A stretch of DNA of 64,000 nucleotides from Lentzea atacamensis (GTDB lineage: Bacteria > Actinomycetota > Actinomycetes > Mycobacteriales > Pseudonocardiaceae): assembly GCF_003269295.1 (NCBI RefSeq), contig NZ_QLTT01000006.1:310001-374000 (forward strand), in the 5' to 3' direction. This document shows, piece after piece, positions 46,641-54,881 of this stretch; positions within the stretch are counted from its first letter, which is position 1, and each line of letters begins with the position of its first letter. The position numbers and the translations under genes are program-made. The notes beneath the pieces are model-generated. The model was given only the letters and a program-made list of their open reading frames with translations. It was not told where the DNA came from and searched no databases.

Positions 46641-47750
46641 ATGCGCGCACTGGTTGCAGCTGGGTTTGTGCTGGTGGTCGCGGCCTGTGCCGCGCCGGAG
46701 CCGGGCGGCACCGCGCCGTCCAGGGCGCCCGCGCCACAGGGCCTGAAGATCGAAGAGGTGGCCGGGGGCTTCGAGCACGGCTGGGACGTCGGCTTCCTGC
46801 CCGACGGGTCCATGCTGGTCACCGAACGCCCCGGCCGCATCAAGCTCGTCAGGAACGGCCAGGTCACGCCGGTCGACGTGAGTCTGTCCGACGTGCAGGT
46901 GCGTGGCGAAGGCGGCCTGATGGGCCTCGTCGTGCACCCCGACGGCCAACGCTTCACGGCTTGCTACAACACCTCCCGGGACGTGCGGCTGGTGACGTTC
47001 CGCCTCGACGGCACCAAGGCCACCAAGGTGAAGGACCTGCTCACCGGCATGCCCTCGAATCCGAGCGGCAGGCACTCCGGGTGCCGGCCGACCCTCGCGC
47101 CGGACGGGACGATGTTCGTCGCGACGGGTGACATCGCGCAGCCCCGCAACCCGCAGGACAAGACCAGCCTCGGCGGCAAGGTGCTGCGGATCGACCCCGA
47201 GACCGGCGAGGGTGCGAGGGACAACCCGTTCGCGAGCTCGAACAACGCCGACGAACGCCGGATCTACACCTACGGCCACCGCAACGTGCAGGGCGTGGCG
47301 TTCCGGCCGAACAGCGACCAGGTGTTCTCCAGCGAGCACGGGCCCGGCGTCGATGACGAGGTCAACCTGCTCAAGGCCGGCGCGAACTACGGGTGGGACC
47401 CGTCCAAGGGCGGCACGCAGAACAGGTACGACGAGGACGTGCCCATGACCGACCTGGAGCGGTTCCCGAACGCGATCCCGGCCGTGTGGTCGTCCGGGTC
47501 GCCGACGGAGGCGATCTGCCAGGCGGAGTTCTGGAACGGCAAGCTCGCGATCACGGCGCTGAAGGGCTCGAAGCTGATGCTCTTCACGCTCGACGACGCC
47601 GGGAAGGTGCAGAACGTCAGCATTCCCGAGGAGCTGAACGACAAGTACGGACGGCTGCGCGCCGCCCGCACCGCGCCGGACGGGTCGCTCTACATCACGA
47701 CGTCGAACGGCTCCAACGACAAGCTGCTCAGGCTCACAGGAGCCGCGTGA
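46641..47750 (+). CDS. PQQ-type sugar dehydrogenase-like lipoprotein
   Basis: 369 residues. The signal peptide 'LVAAGFVLVVAACAAPE' ends in lipobox VAAC. The mature part is a six-bladed propeller of the soluble glucose/sorbosone dehydrogenase family: 'GWDVGFLPDGSMLVTERPGR', 'GEGGLMGLVVHPDG', 'GRHSGCRPTLAPDGTMFVAT', 'YTYGHRNVQGVAFRP'. Family members oxidise aldoses with PQQ; many actinomycete copies have unproven cofactor use. It starts seven bases after DUF4291 and overlaps the convergent marR end. Confidence 0.9.
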   Translation: MRALVAAGFVLVVAACAAPEPGGTAPSRAPAPQGLKIEEVAGGFEHGWDVGFLPDGSMLVTERPGRIKLVRNGQVTPVDVSLSDVQVRGEGGLMGLVVHPDGQRFTACYNTSRDVRLVTFRLDGTKATKVKDLLTGMPSNPSGRHSGCRPTLAPDGTMFVATGDIAQPRNPQDKTSLGGKVLRIDPETGEGARDNPFASSNNADERRIYTYGHRNVQGVAFRPNSDQVFSSEHGPGVDDEVNLLKAGANYGWDPSKGGTQNRYDEDVPMTDLERFPNAIPAVWSSGSPTEAICQAEFWNGKLAITALKGSKLMLFTLDDAGKVQNVSIPEELNDKYGRLRAARTAPDGSLYITTSNGSNDKLLRLTGAA

Positions 47751-48162
47751 GGCCGCGGACGAACGCCTGCTGCTCGTCGCCCAACCCCGCGAAGTAGGCG
47801 ACGTCGGCGTCCTCGACGTCCTTCATGGCCTTGGCCACCAGCGCTTTGCCTTCAGGTGTCAGCGAAAGCAGCCGCGCACGGGAGTCCGCCGGATCGACCT
47901 CACGTGAGACCAGCGCACGATCCGCGAGCTTGCGCAGAACCTGCGAAGTCATCATCGGGTCGGTGCCGGCGTGCTCGGCGAGGCGCTGCTGCGAGGGCGC
48001 GCCACCGTGGTTGACCAGCCACCACAACGACGCGAGCAGCACGAACTGCACGTGCGTGAGGTCGTGCGGGGCCAGCGCCGCCCGCATGGCCCGCTGCCAC
48101 GCGAGCGTCACCCGCCACAACAGGAAGCCCGGCGAGTCTTCCGGGCCCGAGAACCGCGTCAC
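47734..48162 (-). CDS. MarR family regulator
   Basis: 142 residues with a winged helix ('LTHVQFVLLASLWWLVNHGG', 'RLAEHAGTDPMMTSQVLRKL', 'VDPADSRARLLSLTPEGKAL'). MarR proteins are ligand-released repressors. GTG 48162 overlaps the SRPBCC stop (GTGA), so the two are one operon; the 21-bp palindrome at its head is the probable operator. Its 3' end overlaps the convergent lipoprotein gene by 17 bases. Confidence 0.9.
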   Translation of the reverse strand: MTRFSGPEDSPGFLLWRVTLAWQRAMRAALAPHDLTHVQFVLLASLWWLVNHGGAPSQQRLAEHAGTDPMMTSQVLRKLADRALVSREVDPADSRARLLSLTPEGKALVAKAMKDVEDADVAYFAGLGDEQQAFVRGLTRLL

Positions 48163-48566
48163 GACGCCAATTTCACCAGCAGCTCGAGCGCCTGCGGCAG
48201 GTCGGCCGTGACGACGGGGCCGAGTGCCTGCGCGGCCGGGCCCTCGATCACCACGTCGTAGGAGACCCGCAACCGTCCCTCCGGCAGCTCCTCGACCCGG
48301 TGCCCGAAGCGGATGAGCGCGCCCGGCACGGACGTCTCGTCGACGAAACCGGCCTTCTCCTCGATCCCGGTGAGCACGAAGTCGATCGGGCCCTGCCCCT
48401 TGATCACCAGCGTGCCGGTCGCACCCTCGGCGAACGGGCCGTCGAACGTCACGGACTCCAGGCTCGGGTCCCACTCCGGCCACCGCGAGACGTCGCTCCA
48501 CAGCTCCCACACGGCGTCCACGGATCCGGGTCCTTCGACGCTGTGTTCATACTCGAACTTTGTCAT
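48159..48566 (-). CDS. SRPBCC (polyketide cyclase/START-like) protein
   Basis: 135 residues of the helix-grip fold ('SVEGPGSVDAVWELWSDVSR', 'WPEWDPSLESVTFDGPFAEG', 'GHRVEELPEGRLRVSYDVVI'). Such proteins bind hydrophobic ligands or catalyse simple cyclisations. ATG 48566 is preferred over GTG 48572 because the GTG lies inside the operator palindrome. It is coupled to marR and may bind or modify the regulator's ligand (inference). Confidence 0.85.
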   Translation of the reverse strand: MTKFEYEHSVEGPGSVDAVWELWSDVSRWPEWDPSLESVTFDGPFAEGATGTLVIKGQGPIDFVLTGIEEKAGFVDETSVPGALIRFGHRVEELPEGRLRVSYDVVIEGPAAQALGPVVTADLPQALELLVKLAS

Positions 48567-48587
48567 GCGCACATACTATATGCGCGC
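48567..48587 (-). promoter_or_regulatory. Probable MarR operator and promoter
   Basis: GCGC-A-CATA / TATG-C-GCGC on the plus strand is a 21-bp inverted repeat with one mismatch per arm. On the minus strand it holds TATAGT, a good -10 box, only eight bases before ATG 48566, so the message would be nearly leaderless. Repressor binding here would block the promoter directly. Confidence 0.6.
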
Positions 48588-48609
48588 TTACTAAGGCGCA
48601 ACGAGCTGC

Positions 48610-49209
48610 TCACGAACGGATGCGCAGCTTGGGCTTGTGGTCCATCGCGGAGAGGCCCTTCCAGGCGAGGTTGACCAGGTGCGCCGCGACCTCGTCCTTC
48701 TTGGGCTTGCGCACCTCCAGCCACCACTGGCCGGTCAGCGCGACCATCCCGACCAGCGCCTGCGCGTACAGCGCGGCGAGCTTGCGGTCGTAGCCCTGCT
48801 TGGCGAAGTGCACACCGAGGATGTGCTCGACCTGTGAGGCGATGTCGTTGAGCAGCGAGGAGAACGTGCCGGAAGACGAAGCGACGGGCGAGTCCCGCAC
48901 CAGGATGCGGAACCCGTCCGTCGAGCCCTCGATGTAGTCCAGCAGCGCGCAGGCCGCCTTCTCCAGCAGCTCGCGCGGGTGACTGCCGCCGTCCAGCGCG
49001 TCGACGATCTGGTCCATCAGGCGCTGCATCTCGCGGTCGACGACGACGGCGTAGATGCCTTCCTTGCCGCCGAAGTGCTCGTAGACGACGGGCTTCGACA
49101 CGCTCGCGCGGTGCGCGATCTCCTCGATCGAGGTGGCTTCGAAGCCCTTCTCGGCGAACAGGGCGCGGGAGACGTCCAGGAGCTGCTCGCGGCGTTCCTT
49201 GCCCGTCAT
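48610..49209 (-). CDS. TetR family regulator
   Basis: 199 residues. The helix-turn-helix is 'GFEATSIEEIAHRASVSKPV' followed by 'VYEHFGGKEGIYAVVVDRE'; the C-terminal half is a ligand domain. It is the counterpart of Rv1019 between mfd and glmU. It begins 33 bases after the desaturase stop, on the same strand. With a perfect palindrome before the desaturase, it probably controls membrane-lipid unsaturation and its own synthesis. ATG 49209 is preferred; GTG 49224 is possible. Confidence 0.9.
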   Translation of the reverse strand: MTGKERREQLLDVSRALFAEKGFEATSIEEIAHRASVSKPVVYEHFGGKEGIYAVVVDREMQRLMDQIVDALDGGSHPRELLEKAACALLDYIEGSTDGFRILVRDSPVASSSGTFSSLLNDIASQVEHILGVHFAKQGYDRKLAALYAQALVGMVALTGQWWLEVRKPKKDEVAAHLVNLAWKGLSAMDHKPKLRIRS

Positions 49210-49242
49210 CCTGACCCTTGTCACCCGAGTCAGCCTACGTTG

Positions 49243-50184
49243 TCACTCCTTGACGCTGATCCTGGCCAGCCGCTGCTCGCTCGGCCAGCGCACGTTCCAC
49301 GCCCAGCCGAACTTCTCGAACATCCAGATCAGGCGGGCAGAGGTGTCGATCTGACCGCGCTTCACGCCGTGGCGCGCGGAGGTCGGGTCGGCGTGGTGCA
49401 GGTTGTGCCACGACTCTCCGAAGCTCAGGATCGCCAGCGCCCAGACGTTGGCGGAACGGTCGCGCGCGGCGAACGGGCGGTCGCCGACCATGTGGCAGAT
49501 CGAGTTCACCGACCACGTGACGTGGTGCAGGAACGCGACGCGGACGAAGCCTGCCCAGAAGAACGCCGTCACACCGCCCCAGAAGGACCACGTGATCAGG
49601 CCGCCCAGGATTCCGGGCGCGGCCAGCGAGATCGTCGTCCACAGCACGAAGAGCTTGTCGACCCACACGATGTCCTTGTCGGCCATCAGGTCCGGGGCGA
49701 AGCGCCTGTGGTTCGTCTTGTCGCGCTCGAACAGCCAGCCCATGTGGGCGTGCCAGAAGCCCTTGGCCAGCGCGGCCGGGCCGGTGCCGAAGAGCCACGG
49801 CGAGTGCGGGTCGCCCTCGCGGTCCGAGAACGCGTGGTGCCGGCGGTGGTCGGCCACCCAGTCGATGACCGGGCCCTGCAGCGCCATCGAGCCCGCGATC
49901 GCGAGGCCGATCTTCAGCGCGCGGTTGGCCTTGAAGGAGCCGTGGGTGAAGTACCGGTGGTAGCCGATCGTCACGCCGAGGCCGGAGAGGTAGTAGAAGG
50001 CGACGAAGAGGGCCACGTCGACCCAGCCCAACCCCCATCCCCAGGCGAAGGGGACAGCGGCGAGCAAAGCGAGGAAGGGAACGATGACGAACACGTACAC
50101 GCCGAGCTGCTCGGCGTGACTGCGCCGTCCGTCGGTCAACGGCTTCGGGCCCTGGTCAGTGGACCGGTCCAACGTCGTGGTCAT
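49243..50184 (-). CDS. Acyl-CoA/fatty-acid delta-9-type desaturase
   Basis: 313 residues of the membrane desaturase family. The three histidine boxes are intact: 'GYHRYFTH' (near 76), 'DHRRHHAFSD' (near 112) and 'SWHNLHHADP' (near 262), with two pairs of membrane helices between. It adds a double bond to acyl chains with two iron ions and oxygen, tuning membrane fluidity. ATG 50184 has AGAGGTA before it. The operator at 50226 lies in its promoter. Confidence 0.93.
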   Translation of the reverse strand: MTTTLDRSTDQGPKPLTDGRRSHAEQLGVYVFVIVPFLALLAAVPFAWGWGLGWVDVALFVAFYYLSGLGVTIGYHRYFTHGSFKANRALKIGLAIAGSMALQGPVIDWVADHRRHHAFSDREGDPHSPWLFGTGPAALAKGFWHAHMGWLFERDKTNHRRFAPDLMADKDIVWVDKLFVLWTTISLAAPGILGGLITWSFWGGVTAFFWAGFVRVAFLHHVTWSVNSICHMVGDRPFAARDRSANVWALAILSFGESWHNLHHADPTSARHGVKRGQIDTSARLIWMFEKFGWAWNVRWPSEQRLARISVKE

Positions 50185-50225
50185 ACGGATACCTCTGGGG
50201 AATTAAGGGCTTACCTACGCAACCG

Positions 50226-50247
50226 TAACTTACGGAAGCGTAAGTTA
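50226..50247 (-). promoter_or_regulatory. TetR-type operator before the desaturase gene
   Basis: TAACTTACG-gaag-CGTAAGTTA is a perfect 9-bp inverted repeat. It sits 42 bases before the desaturase start, close to a possible promoter (TTACGG, 16 bases, TTAATT). A related half-site (CTTACCTACG) is seen nearer the gene. It matches the layout of TetR regulators of desaturase genes such as DesT/FabR. Confidence 0.7.
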
Positions 50248-50351
50248 GGCCGGTCTGCTTCGCCAGACTCACGTGGAAACTCACGGCCAGTTCTCAGCTT
50301 CGTCACGCGGTGTCGCATGGAATCGAGACCCTGGCGCGGCATCATCGGGAG

Positions 50352-51491
50352 ATGGCCAGACGCAAGATCATCCGGATCACCGTGACCTCGCTGCTCGTGC
50401 TGCTCGTGCTGGTCACGGCCGCTCTGGGCGGCGTCGGCTGGTACTACAGCGGCGAACTGCTCGAACCGGAGGAAGTGCCGCAGCGCTATCCGGAGACCTC
50501 GCTCGGTGTTGACGACAAGAACGTCGTGCTCGCCGAATCCAAGCTCACGCTGCAACGGGGCACCTTCGGCATCGTCTGGCCAGGCGGCGCCGCGAAGGTC
50601 GGTGACATCGCGGCGTCGAAGGACGGTCGTGTCGAACGTCCGCTGCTGGAGGGCACCGCACCGCCCGAAGGCACCAAGGTGCGCATCGAGACCGACGTCT
50701 ACGAAGGCAACCCCAAGACCACGCTGGGTCTGGTGTACAGCGAGGTCAGGGTGCCTTCCGAACTCGGCGAGATGCCCGCGTGGTTCGTTCCGGCGTCGAA
50801 CAACGACACGTGGGTCATCACCGTGCACGGGCGGGGCGCGTCGCGCGAAGAGGCCCTGCGCGTGGTTCCTCAGCTGCACAGTGCTGGATTGCCCGTTTTG
50901 TTGATCACCTATCGCAACGACGTCGGCGCGCCCGCGTCGCCGGACGGCCTCTACCACCTCGGCGACACCGAGTGGCGCGACGTCGAGGCCGCGATCAAGT
51001 ACGCGCAGACGCAGGGCGCGCGGAAGCTCGTGCTCTACGGCTGGTCGATGGGCGGCGCGATCGTCGGCCAGACGCTGGCCCGTTCGAGCGTCGCGGCGGC
51101 GGTCAACGGCGTCGTGCTCGACTCCCCCGTCACCAACTGGACGCAGACGCTGAACCTCCAGGCGGAGAACCGGGGCGTGCCGACGTGGCTCACGCCGGTC
51201 GCCGAGCTGGTGTCCGGATGGCGTGCCGGCATCGACTTCGACCGGTTCGACCTCGTCCGCAACCCGCCCGCGCTGAAGCCTCCGACACTGCTCTTCCACG
51301 GCTCCGCGGACGGCACCGTGCCGGCCCAGTCGTCACGTGATCTGGCGACCGCGGCGAACGGACTGGGGTGGCCGCTGCAGTACGTGGAGATCCCCGGCGC
51401 CGACCACACTTCGGGATGGAATGTGGCGACCGACACGTATCGCGGCGCGCTCGGAGACTTCCTGACCAGGTCAATCGGCGCCAAGCCGTGA
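50352..51491 (+). CDS. Membrane-anchored alpha/beta hydrolase
   Basis: 379 residues. An N-terminal anchor ('ITVTSLLVLLVLVTAALGG') precedes a 110-residue beta-rich region and a hydrolase domain with 'WVITVHGRGASREEAL', nucleophile elbow 'LVLYGWSMGGAIVGQ', acid 'LLFHGSADGTVPAQSS' and His 'IPGADHTSGWN'. It is probably a surface esterase or peptidase-like enzyme; the substrate is unknown. ATG 50352 follows CGGGAG. It diverges from the desaturase across the operator. Confidence 0.88.
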   Translation: MARRKIIRITVTSLLVLLVLVTAALGGVGWYYSGELLEPEEVPQRYPETSLGVDDKNVVLAESKLTLQRGTFGIVWPGGAAKVGDIAASKDGRVERPLLEGTAPPEGTKVRIETDVYEGNPKTTLGLVYSEVRVPSELGEMPAWFVPASNNDTWVITVHGRGASREEALRVVPQLHSAGLPVLLITYRNDVGAPASPDGLYHLGDTEWRDVEAAIKYAQTQGARKLVLYGWSMGGAIVGQTLARSSVAAAVNGVVLDSPVTNWTQTLNLQAENRGVPTWLTPVAELVSGWRAGIDFDRFDLVRNPPALKPPTLLFHGSADGTVPAQSSRDLATAANGLGWPLQYVEIPGADHTSGWNVATDTYRGALGDFLTRSIGAKP

Positions 51492-51579
51492 TCTTGAACT
51501 GAGCCGGATGAGTGGTGGTTGGACACGAGGAGGACGTCTCGTGACAACATGTGCGCAGGGCGGGCGCGAGTTCGCCCAT

Positions 51580-51650
51580 TCCGCCATGGTGTAAAGGCAG
51601 CACCTCGGATTTTGGTTCCGATGGTCCAGGTTCGAATCCTGGTGGCGGAG
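51580..51650 (+). tRNA. tRNA-Gln (UUG anticodon)
   Basis: Cloverleaf with acceptor TCCGCCA/TGGCGGA, D arm GTGT/GCAC, anticodon stem TCGGA/TCCGA with loop TTTTGGT (anticodon TTG), T arm CCAGG-TTCGAAT-CCTGG and discriminator G. It reads CAA (and CAG by wobble). The sequence CA follows the discriminator but not a full CCA, so the tail is added after transcription. Confidence 0.95.
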
Positions 51651-51721
51651 CAGGGCATGAGATCTTGTGGTCTTTGGGAGGTGCGAAGCTGCCCGAGGAA
51701 ACGGTCGACGAGCAGGGCAAC

Positions 51722-53362
51722 GTGGGCCACCGCCACCACGAGATGTCCGACGCGTGGCTGGTGGGCCGCGCGAGCGAGCTTGTCGCCGTGGCCCAGAGCA
51801 GTCACCTCGCCGCGCAGCTCGACGCGGCGTCCGAGATCGACCACATCCTCGCCGAGGCGCAGGGCCGTGGTGAGCCCCGCATCGTCGCGCAGCTGCTCAG
51901 AGCCGCGGCCGTGGTCCGGCTGGTGACGCCGGGGCTCGTCGACATGTCCGACCCCCAGCTCGACGAGATGCTCAGCCACTGCCGCCGCCACGGCCTGATC
52001 GTGCTGGAGGCGGACGCGCGGGCGTTGCGCGGACGCCGGTTCCTGCTGGGCAACGCCGAGGACAAGGCGCTGACCGAGATCGCGGCGGCGCTCGCGATGA
52101 TGCTCGACGAGGAACCGGAGACCGACCCGGTGTTCGACAAGCGGACGTGGGACCAGCTGCTGGCCACGACGCTGCAGGACATCGCACTGGTGCTGACCCA
52201 GCTCGGTGTCTACGAGATGGCCGACGACGTGCTCGCGCGCGGCCACAACCCCCTGTGGGAGAGCGGTCAGCCGCACCAGATCTACGTGCACCTGGTGAAC
52301 AGGACCCGGCTGCGGATCGGCTGGGGACTGCGGCTCGAACGAGTGAACTTCCACGACCAGGCGCATGAGCAGTTCGCGTTCGCCGCCGGTCTCGCGGAGG
52401 CCGCCGAAGTGCCGTTCCGGCAGTCGCTGCACCCCGGCAGGCGTGACCTCCCCGCCGCCGAACAGGTGCCGATCCTGGGTGCCGCGCAGGCACTGACGAA
52501 CCCGAGCGAGGACCACCTCGACCGGCTGTGGTCGTTGCGCGGCCTCTCGATGTACGCGCGGGAGCTGATCATCGTCGCGATCGCGCTGGCCAGGTGCCTG
52601 GTCGAGGCGAACCGGCTGGACGACGCGCTGAAGGTCATCGGCGACACCCGCACGCAGATGGAGCACGACACGTCGGAGCCGTCGCTGGTGCTGTCGCTGG
52701 AACGCGAGTACGCGCACCTCTGCGGCCCGCACACGACGTCGGCGCTGGAGGCCTACAACGCGGCGCTGGAAGCCGAGCTGTGGGCGATGCGCGAGTCCCG
52801 AGTGGCCACGTTGACGACGCGACGTGAACACGAGCGGCTGACGCGCGCACACGGTGCGATCGCGCAGCAGGCGTTGCAGGACCCGCTGACGGGACTGCCG
52901 AACCGGCGTGCGCTCGACGACAAGATGAGCGAGCTCATCGCCGGTCAGGTCGACCCGTTCTCCATCGCGCTGGTCGACCTCGACGGCTTCAAGGGTGTCA
53001 ACGACCGGCATTCACATGCCGAGGGTGATGATGTTCTTCGGGTGATTGCCAGCACACTCCGGCAGGCGTTGCGCGGCGACGACATGGTTGCCCGCTACGG
53101 CGGCGACGAGTTCGTGGTGCTGCTGCCAGGGGCCCCTCTGCACGCCGCGGAGGCAGCCCTCGGCCGGGCCGTGGATGCCGTGGCAGGCTTGCCAATCGAC
53201 CTCTCGCGGGGTGTCACGCTGTCGGTCGGCGTCATCTCGCTGCGCCCCCGCGAAACCGCCAACCAGGCCCTGTCCCGGGCCGACTCGGCGATGTACGTGG
53301 CGAAGCGCCAGGGTGGCTGCCAGGTTGCGGCAGTGGCGGGGGAGCCGTCCGCGGAGGCTTAG
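51722..53362 (+). CDS. Diguanylate cyclase (GGDEF) with helical sensor domain
   Basis: 546 residues from GTG 51722. The first 370 form a helical, TPR-like region of unknown ligand ('LVGRASELVAVAQSSHLAAQ', 'LTQLGVYEMADDVLARGHNP'). The C-terminal GGDEF domain reads 'DPLTGLPNRRALDDKM', 'IALVDLDGFKGVNDRHSHAE' and 'ARYGGDEFVVLLPG' (near 460). The inhibitory site RxxD is present as 'RGDD' five residues before GGDEF, so it should make c-di-GMP and be product-inhibited. A CTG at 51689 with GGGAGG seven bases before is an alternative start and has the better ribosome site. Confidence 0.9.
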   Translation: MGHRHHEMSDAWLVGRASELVAVAQSSHLAAQLDAASEIDHILAEAQGRGEPRIVAQLLRAAAVVRLVTPGLVDMSDPQLDEMLSHCRRHGLIVLEADARALRGRRFLLGNAEDKALTEIAAALAMMLDEEPETDPVFDKRTWDQLLATTLQDIALVLTQLGVYEMADDVLARGHNPLWESGQPHQIYVHLVNRTRLRIGWGLRLERVNFHDQAHEQFAFAAGLAEAAEVPFRQSLHPGRRDLPAAEQVPILGAAQALTNPSEDHLDRLWSLRGLSMYARELIIVAIALARCLVEANRLDDALKVIGDTRTQMEHDTSEPSLVLSLEREYAHLCGPHTTSALEAYNAALEAELWAMRESRVATLTTRREHERLTRAHGAIAQQALQDPLTGLPNRRALDDKMSELIAGQVDPFSIALVDLDGFKGVNDRHSHAEGDDVLRVIASTLRQALRGDDMVARYGGDEFVVLLPGAPLHAAEAALGRAVDAVAGLPIDLSRGVTLSVGVISLRPRETANQALSRADSAMYVAKRQGGCQVAAVAGEPSAEA

Positions 53363-53409
53363 GCTGGTCCGCGGACTTGGAACCACCCAGCCTGTTAGGG
53401 AGAGCATTG

Positions 53410-54879
53410 ATGCTCGAGGGCCCTGTCAGCACGGTCGTGCTCGCCGCCGGGGAAGGCACCCGCATGCGGTCATCCACGCCGAAGGTGCTGCACCGGATCG
53501 CCGGACGTTCACTCGTCGAACACGCGGTGCGCGCGGCGGCCGGCACAGACCCCGATCACCTGGCCGTCGTCGTCGGCCACGGCCGTGAAGCCGTCAGCGA
53601 GCATCTCGAGAACCTCGCCGGTGCTCTGGGGCGCAAGGTCACCGTCGCGGTGCAGGCGGAGCAGAAGGGCACCGGGCACGCGGTCTCCTGCGGCCTGGCC
53701 GAGCTGCCGCACGACCTGGCCGGCACGGTGATCGTGAGCTACGGCGACGTGCCGCTGCTCGACACCCAGACCTTCAAGGCGCTGCTGGCGGAGCACGCCG
53801 CCGCGGGCAACGCGGTGACGGTGCTGACGGCCGTGGTGGAGAACCCCACCGGGTACGGCCGGATCGTGCGCGACTCCGACGGTTCCGTGCAGCGGATCGT
53901 CGAGCAGAAGGACGCGGACGAGACCGAGCAGCTGATCAACGAGATCAACTCCGGCGTGTACGCGTTCGACGCGGCGGTGCTGCGCGACGGCCTGTCGCGG
54001 CTGTCCACCGACAACGCGCAGGGCGAGCTCTACCTGACCGACGTCCTGGGCATCGCCCGCGGCGACGGCCGCCGCGTGGGCGCGCTGATCGCGTCCGACC
54101 CGTGGCTGGTCGAGGGCATCAACGACCGCGTCCAGCTCGCCGCCGTCGGCGCCGAGATGAACCGCCGGATCGTCGAGCGCCACCTGCGTTCCGGCGTGAC
54201 CTTCGTCGACCCGTCCTCCGCCTGGGTCGACGCCGACGTGCAGATCGGCCAGGACGCGCTGATCGAGCCGAACGTGCAGCTCCGCGCGGGCACCGTCATC
54301 GGCGCGAAGGCCGTCGTCGGCCCGGACACCACCCTGTCCGGGGTGACCGTGGGCGACGGCGCCTCCGTCGTGCGTACCCACGGCAGCGACTCGGTGATCG
54401 GCGCCAACGCTTCTGTCGGCCCGTTCGCCTACCTCCGCCCCGGCACCTCCCTGGGCGTGAAGGGCAAGATCGGCACGTTCGTCGAGACCAAGAACGCGCA
54501 GATCGGCGAGGGCTCCAAGGTCCCCCACCTGTCCTACATCGGCGACGCCACGATCGGCGATCACAGCAACATCGGTGCAGCATCGGTAACCGTCAACTAC
54601 GACGGTGTGAACAAGCACCGCACGATCGTCGGATCCCACTGCCGGACCGGCTCGGACAACATGTTCGTGGCACCGGTGACCGTGGGCGACGGCGCCTACA
54701 CGGGCGCGGGCACCGTCCTTCGCCGCAACGTCCCACCAGGCGCGCTCGCCGTGTCCGGTGGCCCACAGCGCAACCTCGACGGCTGGGTCCTCAGCCGACG
54801 TGAAGGAACCGCCGCGGCTCAGGCAGCGGCAGCCGCCCTCGCGAAGCAGAATGCGGATGAGACAGAGGAGGGTCGCTGA
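53410..54879 (+). CDS. glmU: Bifunctional UDP-GlcNAc synthase GlmU
   Basis: 489 residues. It acetylates glucosamine-1-phosphate and joins it to UTP, giving the wall precursor UDP-GlcNAc. The uridylyltransferase half begins 'VVLAAGEGTRMRSSTPKVLH' and has 'AEQKGTGHAV' and 'SYGDVPLL'. The C-terminal left-handed helix has 'AYLRPGTSLGVKGKIGTFVE' and the His/Asn region 'VTVNYDGVNKHRTIVG'. ATG 53410 follows AGGGAGAG. Two bases separate it from prs, so they form one operon. Confidence 0.96.
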   Translation: MLEGPVSTVVLAAGEGTRMRSSTPKVLHRIAGRSLVEHAVRAAAGTDPDHLAVVVGHGREAVSEHLENLAGALGRKVTVAVQAEQKGTGHAVSCGLAELPHDLAGTVIVSYGDVPLLDTQTFKALLAEHAAAGNAVTVLTAVVENPTGYGRIVRDSDGSVQRIVEQKDADETEQLINEINSGVYAFDAAVLRDGLSRLSTDNAQGELYLTDVLGIARGDGRRVGALIASDPWLVEGINDRVQLAAVGAEMNRRIVERHLRSGVTFVDPSSAWVDADVQIGQDALIEPNVQLRAGTVIGAKAVVGPDTTLSGVTVGDGASVVRTHGSDSVIGANASVGPFAYLRPGTSLGVKGKIGTFVETKNAQIGEGSKVPHLSYIGDATIGDHSNIGAASVTVNYDGVNKHRTIVGSHCRTGSDNMFVAPVTVGDGAYTGAGTVLRRNVPPGALAVSGGPQRNLDGWVLSRREGTAAAQAAAAALAKQNADETEEGR

Positions 54880-54881
54880 CC

